A stretch of DNA of 64,000 nt, taken from the NCBI RefSeq assembly GCF_018687195.1, contig NZ_CP061321.1, positions 1,922,001-1,986,000 of the forward strand, in the 5' to 3' direction. Shown piece by piece: positions 20,401 to 28,994 of this stretch. Source of the stretch: Polynucleobacter sp. MWH-UH2A (lineage in GTDB: Bacteria > Pseudomonadota > Gammaproteobacteria > Burkholderiales > Burkholderiaceae). A program made the position numbers and the translations under genes. The stretch's first letter is position 1; each line of letters begins with the position of its first letter. A model generated the notes under the pieces. That model did no database searches. It saw only the letters and a list, made by a program, of their open reading frames with translations, and was not told the origin of the DNA.

Positions 20401-20473
20401 CAAAGACGAGCACGAGAGCGCTCACCACCAGCGATAACACTGGCCTACGAATGAATATATCAGTCCAATTCAT
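17438..20473 (-). CDS. RND efflux pump inner-membrane permease (HAE1 family)
   Basis: A proton-driven drug/solvent exporter subunit of 1011 residues with the AcrB/MexB/MdtB plan: a first transmembrane helix at about 12-30, two large periplasmic loops and two six-helix bundles. The start MNWTDIFIRRPVLSLV is typical. The proton-relay Asp pair is in TM4 (LAIGLVVDDAIIVVENVDRH). It lies 7 bp downstream of the adaptor gene and forms a complete tripartite system with the two upstream genes. The substrate is not predictable. Confidence 0.95.
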   Translation of the reverse strand: MNWTDIFIRRPVLSLVVSALVLVFGLKAIGSLPVNQYPQTQNAIVTITTAYYGADPETIAGFITQPLEASIAQAQGIDYLSSTSVSGVSTIIATLKLNYDSNSALTQIQTQISAVKNQLPPQAQQPVLTVQVGQSTAAMYMGFYSDQLPNNAITDYLLRVVKPKLDSVEGVQNAEIIGGRKFALRAWLDREKMAGLGVGADDVYSAMSANNYLSAVGSTKGDMVSVDLVAGTDLHTLEEFRKLVIKKDGVNIVYLDQVANVTLGSEDYNTNVAFSGKQSVFIGIKVAPQANLLDVAQRVRDVVPSIQKQLPIGMNGQIVYDSTEFITSSIDEVISTLLEALVIVTVVIYLFLGSVRAVAVPVIAMPLSLIGTFFLMQILGYSINLLTLLALVLAIGLVVDDAIIVVENVDRHMKEGKSPLEASLIAARELGSPILAMTVVLIAVYIPIGFQGGLTGALFTEFAFTLASAVAVSGLIALTLSPMMCSRIFTEEQEASSFVHKIDQIFDKVHHSYQTTLRDLLSTWQVIIVMGAILLGGVAYLYATARAELAPTEDQGIVLMQASGPPNSTVNQMQTYADQIYAIAAAEPEYEQAFQITSPTSSFGGILLKDWSSRSRNATKFQEDMQQKWNTIAGARVAAFQFPALPGAQGLPVQVVINTTESYDQLNEVSQAVLDKARRSGNFFFVDSDLKIDKPQDVLVIDREKVAALGMTQQQVGAALSAALGGGYVNYFSVSGRSYRVIPQVKQVDRLNPDQILDYYIRTPSGAMIQARTIASIQQRVVPQSINHFQQLNSATISGVSTPFISQADLLEYMRQTLKEVAPSGYSMDYAGPSRQFMSESGGFLVTMFFAILIVFLVLAAQFESFRDPIVILVSVPLALFGALIFINLGFTTLNVYTQVGLVTLMGLISKHGILIVEFANELQEAGRSKLDAIVEASSVRLRPILMTTAAMVLGVVPLVIASGAGAAGRQSMGIVIFTGLSIGTLFTLFVVPAMYLYMGADHHQKKFKQE

Positions 20474-20480
20474 CTGCTAC

Positions 20481-21812
20481 TTATTCCTGCGGCTTAGGAT
20501 CAGGTGAATTCGCAGGTTGCACCTTGTTATTAATAATGAGTGGCGTACCATTTTTCAGCTTCAATTGACCGCTAGTGACAACAGTGTCGCCCTCATTGAT
20601 TCCTTTGAGAATCGCTACCTGATCGCCACGAGTCGCACCGGTTGTCACAAATACTTGCTGCGCCTCTAAAGCTGGATTGCCCTGCTTATCTTTCTTACCA
20701 GTCGGTTTAGCAATAAAAACAGTTGAACCATATGGGTTATAGGTCACGGCCGTTTGCGGCAAGGTTAGCAATTTCACTTCGTCGCCAAGCTTGATATTGA
20801 CGTTGGCAAACATGCCGGGCAATACTTTTTTATCTGGATTGGCAATCTGCGCTTCAATCTGAATATTACGAGTATTCGTATCAACTTTTGGACTAACGGC
20901 AGTGATCTTTCCAGTAAAACTGGCATCTTTAAATGCGTCGGTAGTAACAACCACCTCTTGTCCCACCTGAATTTGTTCAGCATTACCTTGAGGCAATGTG
21001 AAATCTACAAATATAGGATCCAAAGTCTGCAAAGTAATCAATTTGTCTCCAGGATTCACAAACTGACCAGGATTAATTGACACAATACCAACGCGACCAC
21101 TAAATGGGGCTTTCAGATTTTTCTTGGCAACCAAAGCGGTTTGCGCCTCAACTTGGGCTTGCTTTGATTTTGCATCGGCTTTGCTGGTATCAAAAACGTT
21201 TTTGCTAATCGCCTGAATGGCTAACTGCAGCTTGTCGCGCTCATTAATTACTTTTGCGAGATCTGCCATGGCCTTTAAAGAATTCAGCTGCGCAACGTCA
21301 GAAGCGTCATTTAATTTAATGAGCAAGTCGCCCTCTTTCACATCTTGACCAGATTTCACAGGAACCGTTTGTACTAATCCACCAATTTCCGTACTGAGAT
21401 CAACCCCTCTGAATGCACGCACGTTACCAACGCTAGTTAACTTTGGTTGCCACTCTGAAGTTGCAACCACCATCGTTGAAACTGTAGCAGGGGGTAGACC
21501 CATTCCTGATATGAAATGCTTAATCATGAATGTCTTGAACTGATTAAAAGCAAAAATCAGACCGAGCAATAAGAAAACCCCACACAACATGACTGTCATA
21601 CGACGTTGCAAAGGCTCCATTGCCATCAACTTGGCATATGCCTTGGTGCCACGCCACTTAACACCCATACGAGCATAGAATGCCTTGGCCTTCTCCCAAA
21701 GTGCAACAGCCCTTTCGCGCAACTTCCATTGCACGGCCTTTAACTTTAACCATGCCCACACAGCGAGAACAATGGCAATCAGTTTGCTTTTAATTGTTTC
21801 CAGAAGTTTCAT
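20481..21812 (-). CDS. RND efflux periplasmic adaptor subunit, long N-terminus
   Basis: A membrane-fusion protein of 443 residues that links the pump to the outer-membrane channel. From about residue 105 it follows the family: beta-barrel and lipoyl parts (TEIGGLVQTVPVKSGQDVKE, KAPFSGRVGIVSINPGQFV) around a short alpha-hairpin. Before that lies an unusual, strongly basic, Trp-rich region of about 70 residues, with a possible membrane segment at 10-22. A clear anchor helix follows at about 72-90. Typical members begin with only a short anchor or lipobox. The gene overlaps the outer-membrane gene by 23 bp. Confidence 0.92.
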   Translation of the reverse strand: MKLLETIKSKLIAIVLAVWAWLKLKAVQWKLRERAVALWEKAKAFYARMGVKWRGTKAYAKLMAMEPLQRRMTVMLCGVFLLLGLIFAFNQFKTFMIKHFISGMGLPPATVSTMVVATSEWQPKLTSVGNVRAFRGVDLSTEIGGLVQTVPVKSGQDVKEGDLLIKLNDASDVAQLNSLKAMADLAKVINERDKLQLAIQAISKNVFDTSKADAKSKQAQVEAQTALVAKKNLKAPFSGRVGIVSINPGQFVNPGDKLITLQTLDPIFVDFTLPQGNAEQIQVGQEVVVTTDAFKDASFTGKITAVSPKVDTNTRNIQIEAQIANPDKKVLPGMFANVNIKLGDEVKLLTLPQTAVTYNPYGSTVFIAKPTGKKDKQGNPALEAQQVFVTTGATRGDQVAILKGINEGDTVVTSGQLKLKNGTPLIINNKVQPANSPDPKPQE

Positions 21813-23331
21813 TTTGATCTTTGTTCGCTACGTCTTTTGGTTTAAAGGCAGGGCCAACTCGATTCCACCAACCACCGCCTAATGCTGTAAATAATGCTGC
21901 CGTATCCGAAAACCGCGTTGCTTGGGCAGCAACAGATTTCACCTTGGCTTGTTGATACTGATTTTGGTAATAGAGCACCGCCAAATAACTAGCTGTCCCT
22001 AATTTATATTGTTGCTGCACAAGATCTAATGTCTCATAGGCATAACGCTCTGCATCGGAAGCGGCCTTAAGCGCTTGAGCTCCAGTCTCTAAAGCGCGTA
22101 GGGCATTAGCAACTTCCTGAAAAGCATTCAAGACGGTAGCCTGATACTGAAAAGCAGCCTGCTCATAGTTAGCAAGCGCGCCGCGACGTTGCGCTAAGAG
22201 CTGGCCACCTTGAAACAATGGTTGCAGGATTCCACCACCGATAGACCATAAGGCTGCATTTGGGCCAAATAGAGCGGCAGAAGTAAGGGCAGCCGAGCCA
22301 ATAGACCCCGTGATATTAAATTGCGGCAATAGATTTGCCGTGGCCACTCCAACAAAAGCGTTCTGCGCTTTTAATTGGGCTTCGGCAGCACGCACATCAG
22401 GACGCTGACGTACAAGACTCGAAGGGACTGACAGCGGCAGCTTCTCCGGTAAGTGCAACTTGTTTAAATCAAAATGGGTGATATCGGCATTACTAGGCAA
22501 CTCACCAACCAAAACTGCGAGCTGATTACGCGTGAATGCCAGATTTCTTTCGTAATTTAATAAATCAACTTGTGAATTCGATACCAACGTTCTTTGCGAA
22601 GTGACATCCACTTTAGAAACAGTGCCAATGACTAATTGCTTTTCAGTCACCTCAGCAAGATTGGTTTGCGCTTTTAGAATCTCTTCAGTGGCATTCATCT
22701 GAGCGCGTAACGCAGCCTCCTTTACTGCGCTGGTCACAACATTAGCCGTTAAAGAAAGATACGCGCCCTCCAACTGAAACTGCGCAACCTCGGCCTGCGC
22801 TCTGGCACCTTCCACTGCACGACGCGCCCCTCCAAATACATCCAATTTATAAGTGACATTAACGGAGGTGTTATACAGGTTGTAAGTATCTGAGCCATAT
22901 GGCAAACCATAAATGGCGGATGGCTGAAGTTGACGAGTAGCCCCTGCACCAAGGCCAATAGCGGGAAAGTATTGGCCGCCGATTTGAGCATTCACATTTT
23001 CTTGGGCTGCACGTAATGCGGCATCAGCCGCACCTAAATTTGGATTTTGTTCCAATGCCTTTTTGATCAGCGCATCAAGCTCGGGAGATTTATACAACTC
23101 CCACCATTGCGCTTCTATATCTGCGCCCTCTACAAACTCCTGATCCGTTCCGCCCGGAACACCTGGAGCCGTTGCTAATTTCTTACTTACAACACCTTCG
23201 GTATATGAAGAGGTTTTAGGCGCCTCAGGCTGTTTGAAATCAGGCCCAACCGCACATGCGGAAAGTAGGCTCACGCATAGGCACGGGAGCAACTTAGAAC
23301 GCAGGGAAGAAATCGTTTTTAAAAAAAACAT
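21790..23331 (-). CDS. RND efflux outer-membrane channel (NodT/OprM family lipoprotein)
   Basis: An outer-membrane TolC-like channel of 513 residues. The lipoprotein signal ends with lipobox LSAC, Cys26, followed by AVGPDFKQPEAP, the typical opening of NodT-type factors. Two repeated OEP domains are visible (QWWELYKSPELDALIKKALE in the first; VRQRPDVRAAEAQLKAQNA opening the second). It is the first gene of the tripartite pump operon. A candidate promoter lies about 90 bp upstream. Confidence 0.93.
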   Translation of the reverse strand: MFFLKTISSLRSKLLPCLCVSLLSACAVGPDFKQPEAPKTSSYTEGVVSKKLATAPGVPGGTDQEFVEGADIEAQWWELYKSPELDALIKKALEQNPNLGAADAALRAAQENVNAQIGGQYFPAIGLGAGATRQLQPSAIYGLPYGSDTYNLYNTSVNVTYKLDVFGGARRAVEGARAQAEVAQFQLEGAYLSLTANVVTSAVKEAALRAQMNATEEILKAQTNLAEVTEKQLVIGTVSKVDVTSQRTLVSNSQVDLLNYERNLAFTRNQLAVLVGELPSNADITHFDLNKLHLPEKLPLSVPSSLVRQRPDVRAAEAQLKAQNAFVGVATANLLPQFNITGSIGSAALTSAALFGPNAALWSIGGGILQPLFQGGQLLAQRRGALANYEQAAFQYQATVLNAFQEVANALRALETGAQALKAASDAERYAYETLDLVQQQYKLGTASYLAVLYYQNQYQQAKVKSVAAQATRFSDTAALFTALGGGWWNRVGPAFKPKDVANKDQNETSGNN

Positions 23332-23416
23332 GGACGCGGCAAATATTCTCTTTTGTAAGAGTTATTTGAACACAAAAATGATGCAGGGGTTATGTAACAC
23401 CCTGATTTATCTACTG

Positions 23417-23447
23417 AAATTTGTACACAAGTTTATGTGAAAGTCAA
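23417..23447 (-). promoter_or_regulatory. Candidate promoter with overlapping operator of the RND operon
   Basis: On the minus strand TTGACT (23447-23442) and TACAAA (23425-23420) are 16 bp apart, a plausible sigma-70 promoter. An imperfect 18-bp palindrome (23417-23434, arms AAACTTGT / ACAAATTT) overlaps the spacer and the -10 element, as a repressor site would. A second partial dyad, CAGGG...CCCTG at 23384-23404, lies downstream. No regulator gene is adjacent, so both the promoter and the operator are by inspection only. Confidence 0.35.
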
Positions 23448-23459
23448 ATGAACAAAAAA

Positions 23460-25292
23460 TTATTCGACAGTTACGCTTTTTGCTAAATTTCTTGGCTTAT
23501 CAACATCTGTACCGCGTGCGCAAGCTGTGTGATAGGCCAGTAGTTGCAGTGGAACGACGTGCAAAATAGGCGATAGATTTCCATAGTGCTCCGGTAAACG
23601 AATCACATTAATTCCATCGCTATTCACAATTTCTGTGTCTTGATCAGCAAAGACATAAAGCTTGCCGCCGCGCGCCTTCACCTCTTGCATATTGGACTTC
23701 AATTTTTCGAGAAGTGCATCATTGGGTGCAACGGTTACTACTGGCATTTTGTCTGTTACTAGCGCCAATGGTCCATGCTTAAGTTCGCCAGCAGGATAAG
23801 CCTCAGCATGAATATAAGAAATCTCTTTCAGCTTTAAAGCACCCTCAAGGGCGATTGGATAGTGAAGGCCACGACCCAAAAAGAGCGCGTTCTCACATTT
23901 TGCAAACGCATCACTCCAAGCAATAATTTGTGGCTCGAGCGCCAATACTGCATGCAATGCTTTGGGCAAATGACGCAACTCGCGCAATAGCTCTTTTTCT
24001 TTTTCCGCAGATATTTTTCCTGCACGCTTTGCTAATGAAACGGCCAAGAGATATAACGCTAAGAGCTGAGTAGTAAATGCTTTGGTTGAGGCGACGCCAA
24101 TCTCTGTACCAGCCTTGGTTAAAAAATGCCAAAGAGTTTCACGGACCATTGCGCTACTAGCGACATTGCAAATTGCTAATGTGTAACGATGTCCAAGCTC
24201 TTTAGCATGACGCAATGCCGCCAGCGTATCAGCTGTCTCACCCGATTGCGAAACCACTACAACTAAAGCCTTCAGATTTGGAACTGTTGTGCGATAACGA
24301 TATTCACTAGCAATTTCCACTTGTGTTGGAATACCTGCAATATCTTCTAACCAATATTTAGCAACGCATGCCGAGTAATAGCTGGTACCGCACGCCAAAA
24401 TCAAAATTTGATTAAATGACTGCCACTCATCTGGCTTGGCTCCAAATAACTCTGGGCCAAAAGAAGCAATATTCGCCAGCGTATCGCCAATCGCTCTAGG
24501 TTGCTCAAAGATTTCTTTTTGCATGTAATGCTGATAGGGGCCAAGGTCTACCGAGTCAGCTTGTGCTGGCATCGGTTTACGCTCACGCTCTACCAACTTA
24601 CCGGCTTGATTAAGCACCTGTACGCTATCCGCTTTTAGAACGGCTACATCGCCCTCTTCTAAATACATCATCGAATGAGCGCGACCCGCCAAAGCAAGCG
24701 CATCGGATGCTAAGAAATTCTCCTGATCACCAAGTGCAATGACCAGAGGGGATCCTACTCGCGCCCCCACGAGAGTACTAGGGCTATCTTGTGCAATCAC
24801 GCCAATTGCATAAGCACCGTGCAATTTTGGCAATACCGCCTTGACTGCATCTGCAATACTTTTTTGTCCACTACCAACATATTGCTGATGAACCAAATGA
24901 GCAATCACTTCTGTATCCGTCTCGGAATTAAAAACATATCCAGCTGCTTTTAATTCTGCACGAAGCGTCTCGTAATTTTCAATAATGCCGTTGTGAACAA
25001 CCGCAATGAGTCCATTTGAAATATGGGGGTGGGCATTTTGAGTGTCTGGCTTGCCGTGCGTCGCCCAACGAGTATGTGCAATACCCAGGGTTCCCCTGAA
25101 ATCTTTACCTTGTTCGGCTAATTCAGAAACACGAGCAGTAGTACGAGCGCGCTCAATAGGATGTTTTGCGTCATCGCCATTGATAACTGCGAAGCCACAA
25201 GAATCATAGCCACGATATTCAAGGCGACGCAATCCCTCTACCAACACCTCAACGATATTTTGATGAGAGGCTGCGCCAACAATGCCGCACAT
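23460..25292 (-). CDS. glmS: Glutamine--fructose-6-phosphate aminotransferase (isomerizing)
   Basis: GlmS makes glucosamine 6-phosphate from fructose 6-phosphate and glutamine, the entry to UDP-GlcNAc for peptidoglycan and LPS. It has 610 residues, normal length. The N-terminal nucleophile is Cys2 in MCGIVGAA, with the glutaminase blocks [10 protein letters not shown] and HNGIIENY. Two SIS domains follow ([36 protein letters not shown]), ending [13 protein letters not shown]. It overlaps the stop of glmU by 1 nt, so the first two dedicated steps are coexpressed. No glmS ribozyme is present upstream. Confidence 0.97.
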   Translation of the reverse strand: MCGIVGAASHQNIVEVLVEGLRRLEYRGYDSCGFAVINGDDAKHPIERARTTARVSELAEQGKDFRGTLGIAHTRWATHGKPDTQNAHPHISNGLIAVVHNGIIENYETLRAELKAAGYVFNSETDTEVIAHLVHQQYVGSGQKSIADAVKAVLPKLHGAYAIGVIAQDSPSTLVGARVGSPLVIALGDQENFLASDALALAGRAHSMMYLEEGDVAVLKADSVQVLNQAGKLVERERKPMPAQADSVDLGPYQHYMQKEIFEQPRAIGDTLANIASFGPELFGAKPDEWQSFNQILILACGTSYYSACVAKYWLEDIAGIPTQVEIASEYRYRTTVPNLKALVVVVSQSGETADTLAALRHAKELGHRYTLAICNVASSAMVRETLWHFLTKAGTEIGVASTKAFTTQLLALYLLAVSLAKRAGKISAEKEKELLRELRHLPKALHAVLALEPQIIAWSDAFAKCENALFLGRGLHYPIALEGALKLKEISYIHAEAYPAGELKHGPLALVTDKMPVVTVAPNDALLEKLKSNMQEVKARGGKLYVFADQDTEIVNSDGINVIRLPEHYGNLSPILHVVPLQLLAYHTACARGTDVDKPRNLAKSVTVE

Positions 25293-26797
25293 TATTTTTT
25301 ACCCTTAGCTTTAACCACTTTTTTCAAGGGCTTTTTTGCTGTCGTTTTTTTAACCGTTACTTTTTTAGCGACTGACTTCTTAGAAACAGCTTTTTCTTTT
25401 TTGACAGGACGCTGCCACTGCAAAGAAATTTGTTTAACTCTGGAAACGGTTAACTGATTCGGAGGAGCATCTTTGGTGAGCGTTGTTCCTGCACCTAAAG
25501 TAGCACCACGACCAACACGCACTGGCGCGACTAGCTGGGTATCGGAGCCAATGAAGACGTCGTCTTCAATAATAGTCTGGTGCTTATTAACGCCATCGTA
25601 ATTACAAGTAATAGTGCCAGCACCGATATTGACTCTTGTGCCCACAATCGAGTCGCCAACATAAGCCAAATGGTTGGCCTTGCTATTTGCTGCAATCTTG
25701 CTGTTTTTTACCTCAACAAAATTACCAATGTGTACATCATTTGATAAATCTGCACCTGGTCTTAAGCGAGCATAAGGTCCAATAAGAGACTGGTTACCAA
25801 CCTTAGCTCCATCAATATGGCTGTATGCATGAACCGTAACATCCTTACCAATTGCACTATTGCGAATAACGCAATATGGCCCAATTTTGGTTCCTGCAGC
25901 TAAGGTAACGCAACCCTCAAAGACGCAACCCACATCGATATAAACATCTGGTCCGCACTCTAGAGCCCCACGAACGTCAATACGCGCAGGATCAGCAAGT
26001 GATACACCTGAGTCCATTAATTGACTTGCAATATTCAGTTGGTGGACTCGCTCTAAGTCAGCCAATTGCTCACGACTATTAACGCCAATAGTTTCAAACT
26101 CATTGTCTGCTTGTGTCGTTCGAATGGGGACACCATCTTTGACTGCCATTGCAATCACATCGGTTAAGTAATACTCGCCCTGTGCATTGCTAGCACGCAG
26201 AGCCTTGAGCCATTTCTTCAGAGAGTTTGTTGGCAACACCATGATGCCGGTATTAATCTCTTGAATCGCTTTCTGCGTTGATGAAGCATCTTTCTCTTCA
26301 ACAATTTCTTTTACAGAGCCATCAGCATCTCGCACGATGCGACCATAGCCCGTTGGATTACTCAAATTCTGGGTAAGCAAAGCGAACGCGCAATCCTTGC
26401 CTCGTACACCGTCGGCCAATTTAACCAACTTACTTAAAGTCTTTTGCGTAGTAAGAGGAACATCCCCATACAAAACGAGAGTTGGCTCTTGTGCATCTAA
26501 TTTTGGCAATGCTTGTAATAGGGCATGGCCAGTTCCCTTTTGCTGGGCCTGGAGCGCGGTACTTACCTTGCTAAATCTGGAATCTTCTTCAGCAGCGGCT
26601 GATAAAAATTCTTTAACGTCAGCAGCGCCATGCCCAACAACCACTATCGGACCTTTTTTGGAAGACTTACCTTGAAGCGCTAAAGCAGTATCGAGAACAT
26701 GATGCAAAAGAGGTTTGCCTGCCAGCGTTTGCAAAACTTTGGGTAGCGCGGATTTCATCCGCTTTCCCTGCCCAGCAGCCAATATGACGATATTCAT
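25292..26797 (-). CDS. glmU: Bifunctional UDP-GlcNAc pyrophosphorylase / GlcN-1-P acetyltransferase with basic tail
   Basis: GlmU acetylates glucosamine 1-phosphate and couples it to UTP. The N-terminal uridylyltransferase has [18 protein letters not shown] at 6-23. The C-terminal left-handed beta-helix acetyltransferase has the hexapeptide repeats and the block [20 protein letters not shown]. The protein has 501 residues, whereas the family is usually about 455. The last 37 residues (465-501) form a tail of Lys, Ala, Val and Thr rich in KK and AKK steps, resembling a histone H1 tail. It is coupled to ttcA upstream (4-nt overlap) and glmS downstream. Confidence 0.96.
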   Translation of the reverse strand: MNIVILAAGQGKRMKSALPKVLQTLAGKPLLHHVLDTALALQGKSSKKGPIVVVGHGAADVKEFLSAAAEEDSRFSKVSTALQAQQKGTGHALLQALPKLDAQEPTLVLYGDVPLTTQKTLSKLVKLADGVRGKDCAFALLTQNLSNPTGYGRIVRDADGSVKEIVEEKDASSTQKAIQEINTGIMVLPTNSLKKWLKALRASNAQGEYYLTDVIAMAVKDGVPIRTTQADNEFETIGVNSREQLADLERVHQLNIASQLMDSGVSLADPARIDVRGALECGPDVYIDVGCVFEGCVTLAAGTKIGPYCVIRNSAIGKDVTVHAYSHIDGAKVGNQSLIGPYARLRPGADLSNDVHIGNFVEVKNSKIAANSKANHLAYVGDSIVGTRVNIGAGTITCNYDGVNKHQTIIEDDVFIGSDTQLVAPVRVGRGATLGAGTTLTKDAPPNQLTVSRVKQISLQWQRPVKKEKAVSKKSVAKKVTVKKTTAKKPLKKVVKAKGKK

Positions 26798-27702
26798 AAA
26801 GGGGGATTATAAATCCCTTGCACAAGGGTTCCGCAAGCCAATTCGTCTAATTCCGCCTCATCAATTGCCTTGTCTCCCAGAGACCTTGCGGCAATACCTG
26901 TTAGCTCAGTTGAAATCTCTAGATTTTTAAAGTCAAAAGCCTCGGCATCCATTAAATGTGAAGGAACGATATGGTGCATCGAGCGGAATAAATTTTCTAC
27001 TCGACCTGGGTGCTTCTTTTCCCAATCGCGCAACATTTCTTTCATCACCCGGCGCTGTAAATTGGGCTGACTGCCACAAAGATCACAGGGAATAATTGGA
27101 AAATTCATATCGCCCGCGTAACGCTCCAATAATTTTTCTGGCACATAGGCGAGTGGCCTAATCACAATATGCTTACCATCATCGGATCGCAACTTTGGCG
27201 GCATACCTTTGAGCTTGCCTGCATAAAACATATTGAGCATTAGCGTTTCAAGAATATCATCTCGGTGATGACCTAAAGCAATCTTTGTAGCACCCAGCTC
27301 ATCTGCAACTCGATATAGGATTCCACGACGCAAGCGAGAACAGAGTCCACAAGTCGTTTTCCCCTCTGGGATAACGCGCTTCACAATGCTGTAGGTATCT
27401 TGCTCTTCAATATGAAATTGAACGCCTAAACTCTTCAAATAGTTTGGCAATATTTCCGCAGGAAAATTAGGTTGCTTCTGATCTAAGTTAACAGCCACAA
27501 TTTCAAAATGAATCGGCGCACGTTCGCGCAACTTCATCAAAATATCCAGCATGGCATAACTGTCCTTACCGCCAGATACGCACACCATTACCTTATCGCC
27601 ATCTTCGATCATGCCAAAATCGCCAATGGCCTGGCCAACTAAACGGCAAAGCTTTTTCTCTAGTTTGTTTTCTTCAAAAACAACTTTACGAATATCGCCC
27701 AT
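26794..27702 (-). CDS. ttcA: tRNA 2-thiocytidine(32) synthetase TtcA
   Basis: An ATP- and iron-sulfur-dependent enzyme that thiolates C32 of certain tRNAs. It has 302 residues from ATG 27702 ([18 protein letters not shown]). A GTG six bases upstream is an alternative start. The PP-loop is [13 protein letters not shown]. The iron-sulfur ligands are in [10 protein letters not shown] and [12 protein letters not shown]. Length and motifs are normal. It overlaps glmU by 4 nt and follows folB after a short gap. Confidence 0.94.
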   Translation of the reverse strand: MGDIRKVVFEENKLEKKLCRLVGQAIGDFGMIEDGDKVMVCVSGGKDSYAMLDILMKLRERAPIHFEIVAVNLDQKQPNFPAEILPNYLKSLGVQFHIEEQDTYSIVKRVIPEGKTTCGLCSRLRRGILYRVADELGATKIALGHHRDDILETLMLNMFYAGKLKGMPPKLRSDDGKHIVIRPLAYVPEKLLERYAGDMNFPIIPCDLCGSQPNLQRRVMKEMLRDWEKKHPGRVENLFRSMHHIVPSHLMDAEAFDFKNLEISTELTGIAARSLGDKAIDEAELDELACGTLVQGIYNPPL

Positions 27703-27728
27703 AAGCACTCAATTCTTTTGCAATAGAT

Positions 27729-28124
27729 TCAAGACTGCTTTATACGAAACACTTCTACGCCCACAGAATGGCAGTCTGAATACACGTCAGGTTTTGATGT
27801 ACTGACGCGCGCCGCCAAGACTTTGGGATGCGCCAACATGGCACTAATAATGTCATCGCAAAACGTCTCTTGAAGTTGTATGTGGCCTTTAGAGGCAAGC
27901 CCTTTAATAGTCTCGCGCATAAAGTCGTAATCAACCACTTCATTCAATTGATCATGAGTTGGCGTATTCATAGCGAGCGGAATATACAAGTCCACATTCA
28001 AAATCACGCGTTGTTCTGCCTTTTTCTCAAAGTCATGAACGCCAATATTGATATAGATTTCGTAGTCGCGCAGAAATAAACGGCGACAGTCAATTAAAGC
28101 AGGATGCGAAAGAATGGCGTGCAT
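27729..28124 (-). CDS. folB: Dihydroneopterin aldolase
   Basis: FolB cleaves dihydroneopterin to 6-hydroxymethyl-dihydropterin and glycolaldehyde in folate synthesis. It has 131 residues with the family pattern: the strand block LFLRDYEIYINIGVHDFEKKAEQRVILNV is a recognisable FolB start, then VVDYDFMRETI, and the Glu-containing block QLQETFCDDIISAML. The C-terminus VGVEVFRIKQS fits. It is downstream of a pteridine-reductase-like SDR, a functional pairing in pterin metabolism. Confidence 0.9.
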   Translation of the reverse strand: MHAILSHPALIDCRRLFLRDYEIYINIGVHDFEKKAEQRVILNVDLYIPLAMNTPTHDQLNEVVDYDFMRETIKGLASKGHIQLQETFCDDIISAMLAHPKVLAARVSTSKPDVYSDCHSVGVEVFRIKQS

Positions 28125-28159
28125 AAATTGGGATTTTTTCTAAATGCTTAGTTGAATAC

Positions 28160-28969
28160 TTAATTCGTTTTAAACATCACATCACGTGATGATGGTAATA
28201 AATGTTGGCCACCGTCTACATATAGGGTTGTTCCGGTAATGGCATTGGCGTTAGCCAAAAATACAGCCGCATTAGCAATATCGGCTGGCGAAGAGGATTG
28301 ACCCAAAGGTGTCATTTTATGGGCTTGCTCAAATCCTTGTTGCGATTGATCACCAGATGGCAAAGAAATTCCTGGTGCCAACCCAACCACTCTGAGGTGG
28401 GGAGCAAAATCCTTTGCCAAAGTTTCAACTGAAGACGCGAGTGCCGCCTTTGATAATGTGTATGACAAATAATCTGGATTGAGATTGATTAGCTTTTGAT
28501 CGAGCAATTGAATTACTGACGGCATAGAGTCGGATGTTTGATTTTTTTCTTTTTGGTACGCAAACATCAATTGCGCCAATAAGACCGGCGCCAATAAATT
28601 CACCTGCATATGGCCCAGCAAAGATTTACCAGTTAACGGCGCATCAGAATTGGCGCGGTCATACTCAAAGATTGAGGCGCTATTAACCAAGCAAGATAAA
28701 TTTGGAAATTGCTGGGTTACATCAGTAAATAAAGCACTGACAGCCGCCTCGACCGACAAGTCAGCCTGAAAGGCGGCGGATTTCATTCCTAACCCCTGAA
28801 TTTCAGCTACCGTTTTCTCCGCTTCTTGCTGAGAACGGCCATAATGAACTGCCACTTGCCATCCTTGGCGCGCAAACTGCAAAGCGATTTCTCGACCTAG
28901 GCGCTTACCAGCGCCAGTCACTAAAACTGCTTTTTTTTGCTCTGAAGGATGGGCTGAACTTGGGTTCAA
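28160..28969 (-). CDS. SDR oxidoreductase, FolM/pteridine reductase-like
   Basis: A short-chain reductase of 269 residues with cofactor motif VTGAGKRLGREIAL at 17-30. The KRLG form and the NSAS motif (LVNSASIFEYD) are typical of pteridine reductases and FolM. The catalytic pair is Y-x3-K in LSYTLSKAALA. The C-terminus has TGTTLYVDGGQHL. It probably reduces dihydropterins or dihydromonapterin. The position next to folB supports this, but the substrate is inferred. It is divergent from the MidA-like gene across 25 bp. Confidence 0.82.
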   Translation of the reverse strand: MNPSSAHPSEQKKAVLVTGAGKRLGREIALQFARQGWQVAVHYGRSQQEAEKTVAEIQGLGMKSAAFQADLSVEAAVSALFTDVTQQFPNLSCLVNSASIFEYDRANSDAPLTGKSLLGHMQVNLLAPVLLAQLMFAYQKEKNQTSDSMPSVIQLLDQKLINLNPDYLSYTLSKAALASSVETLAKDFAPHLRVVGLAPGISLPSGDQSQQGFEQAHKMTPLGQSSSPADIANAAVFLANANAITGTTLYVDGGQHLLPSSRDVMFKTN

Positions 28970-28994
28970 TTAAATTCTCTTAGACTAGCGAGCT

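Noticed and set aside
25293..25460. glmS ribozyme upstream of glmS
   Set aside because: glmS starts 1 nt inside the glmU stop; there is no leader for it, and the ribozyme is a feature of Firmicutes.
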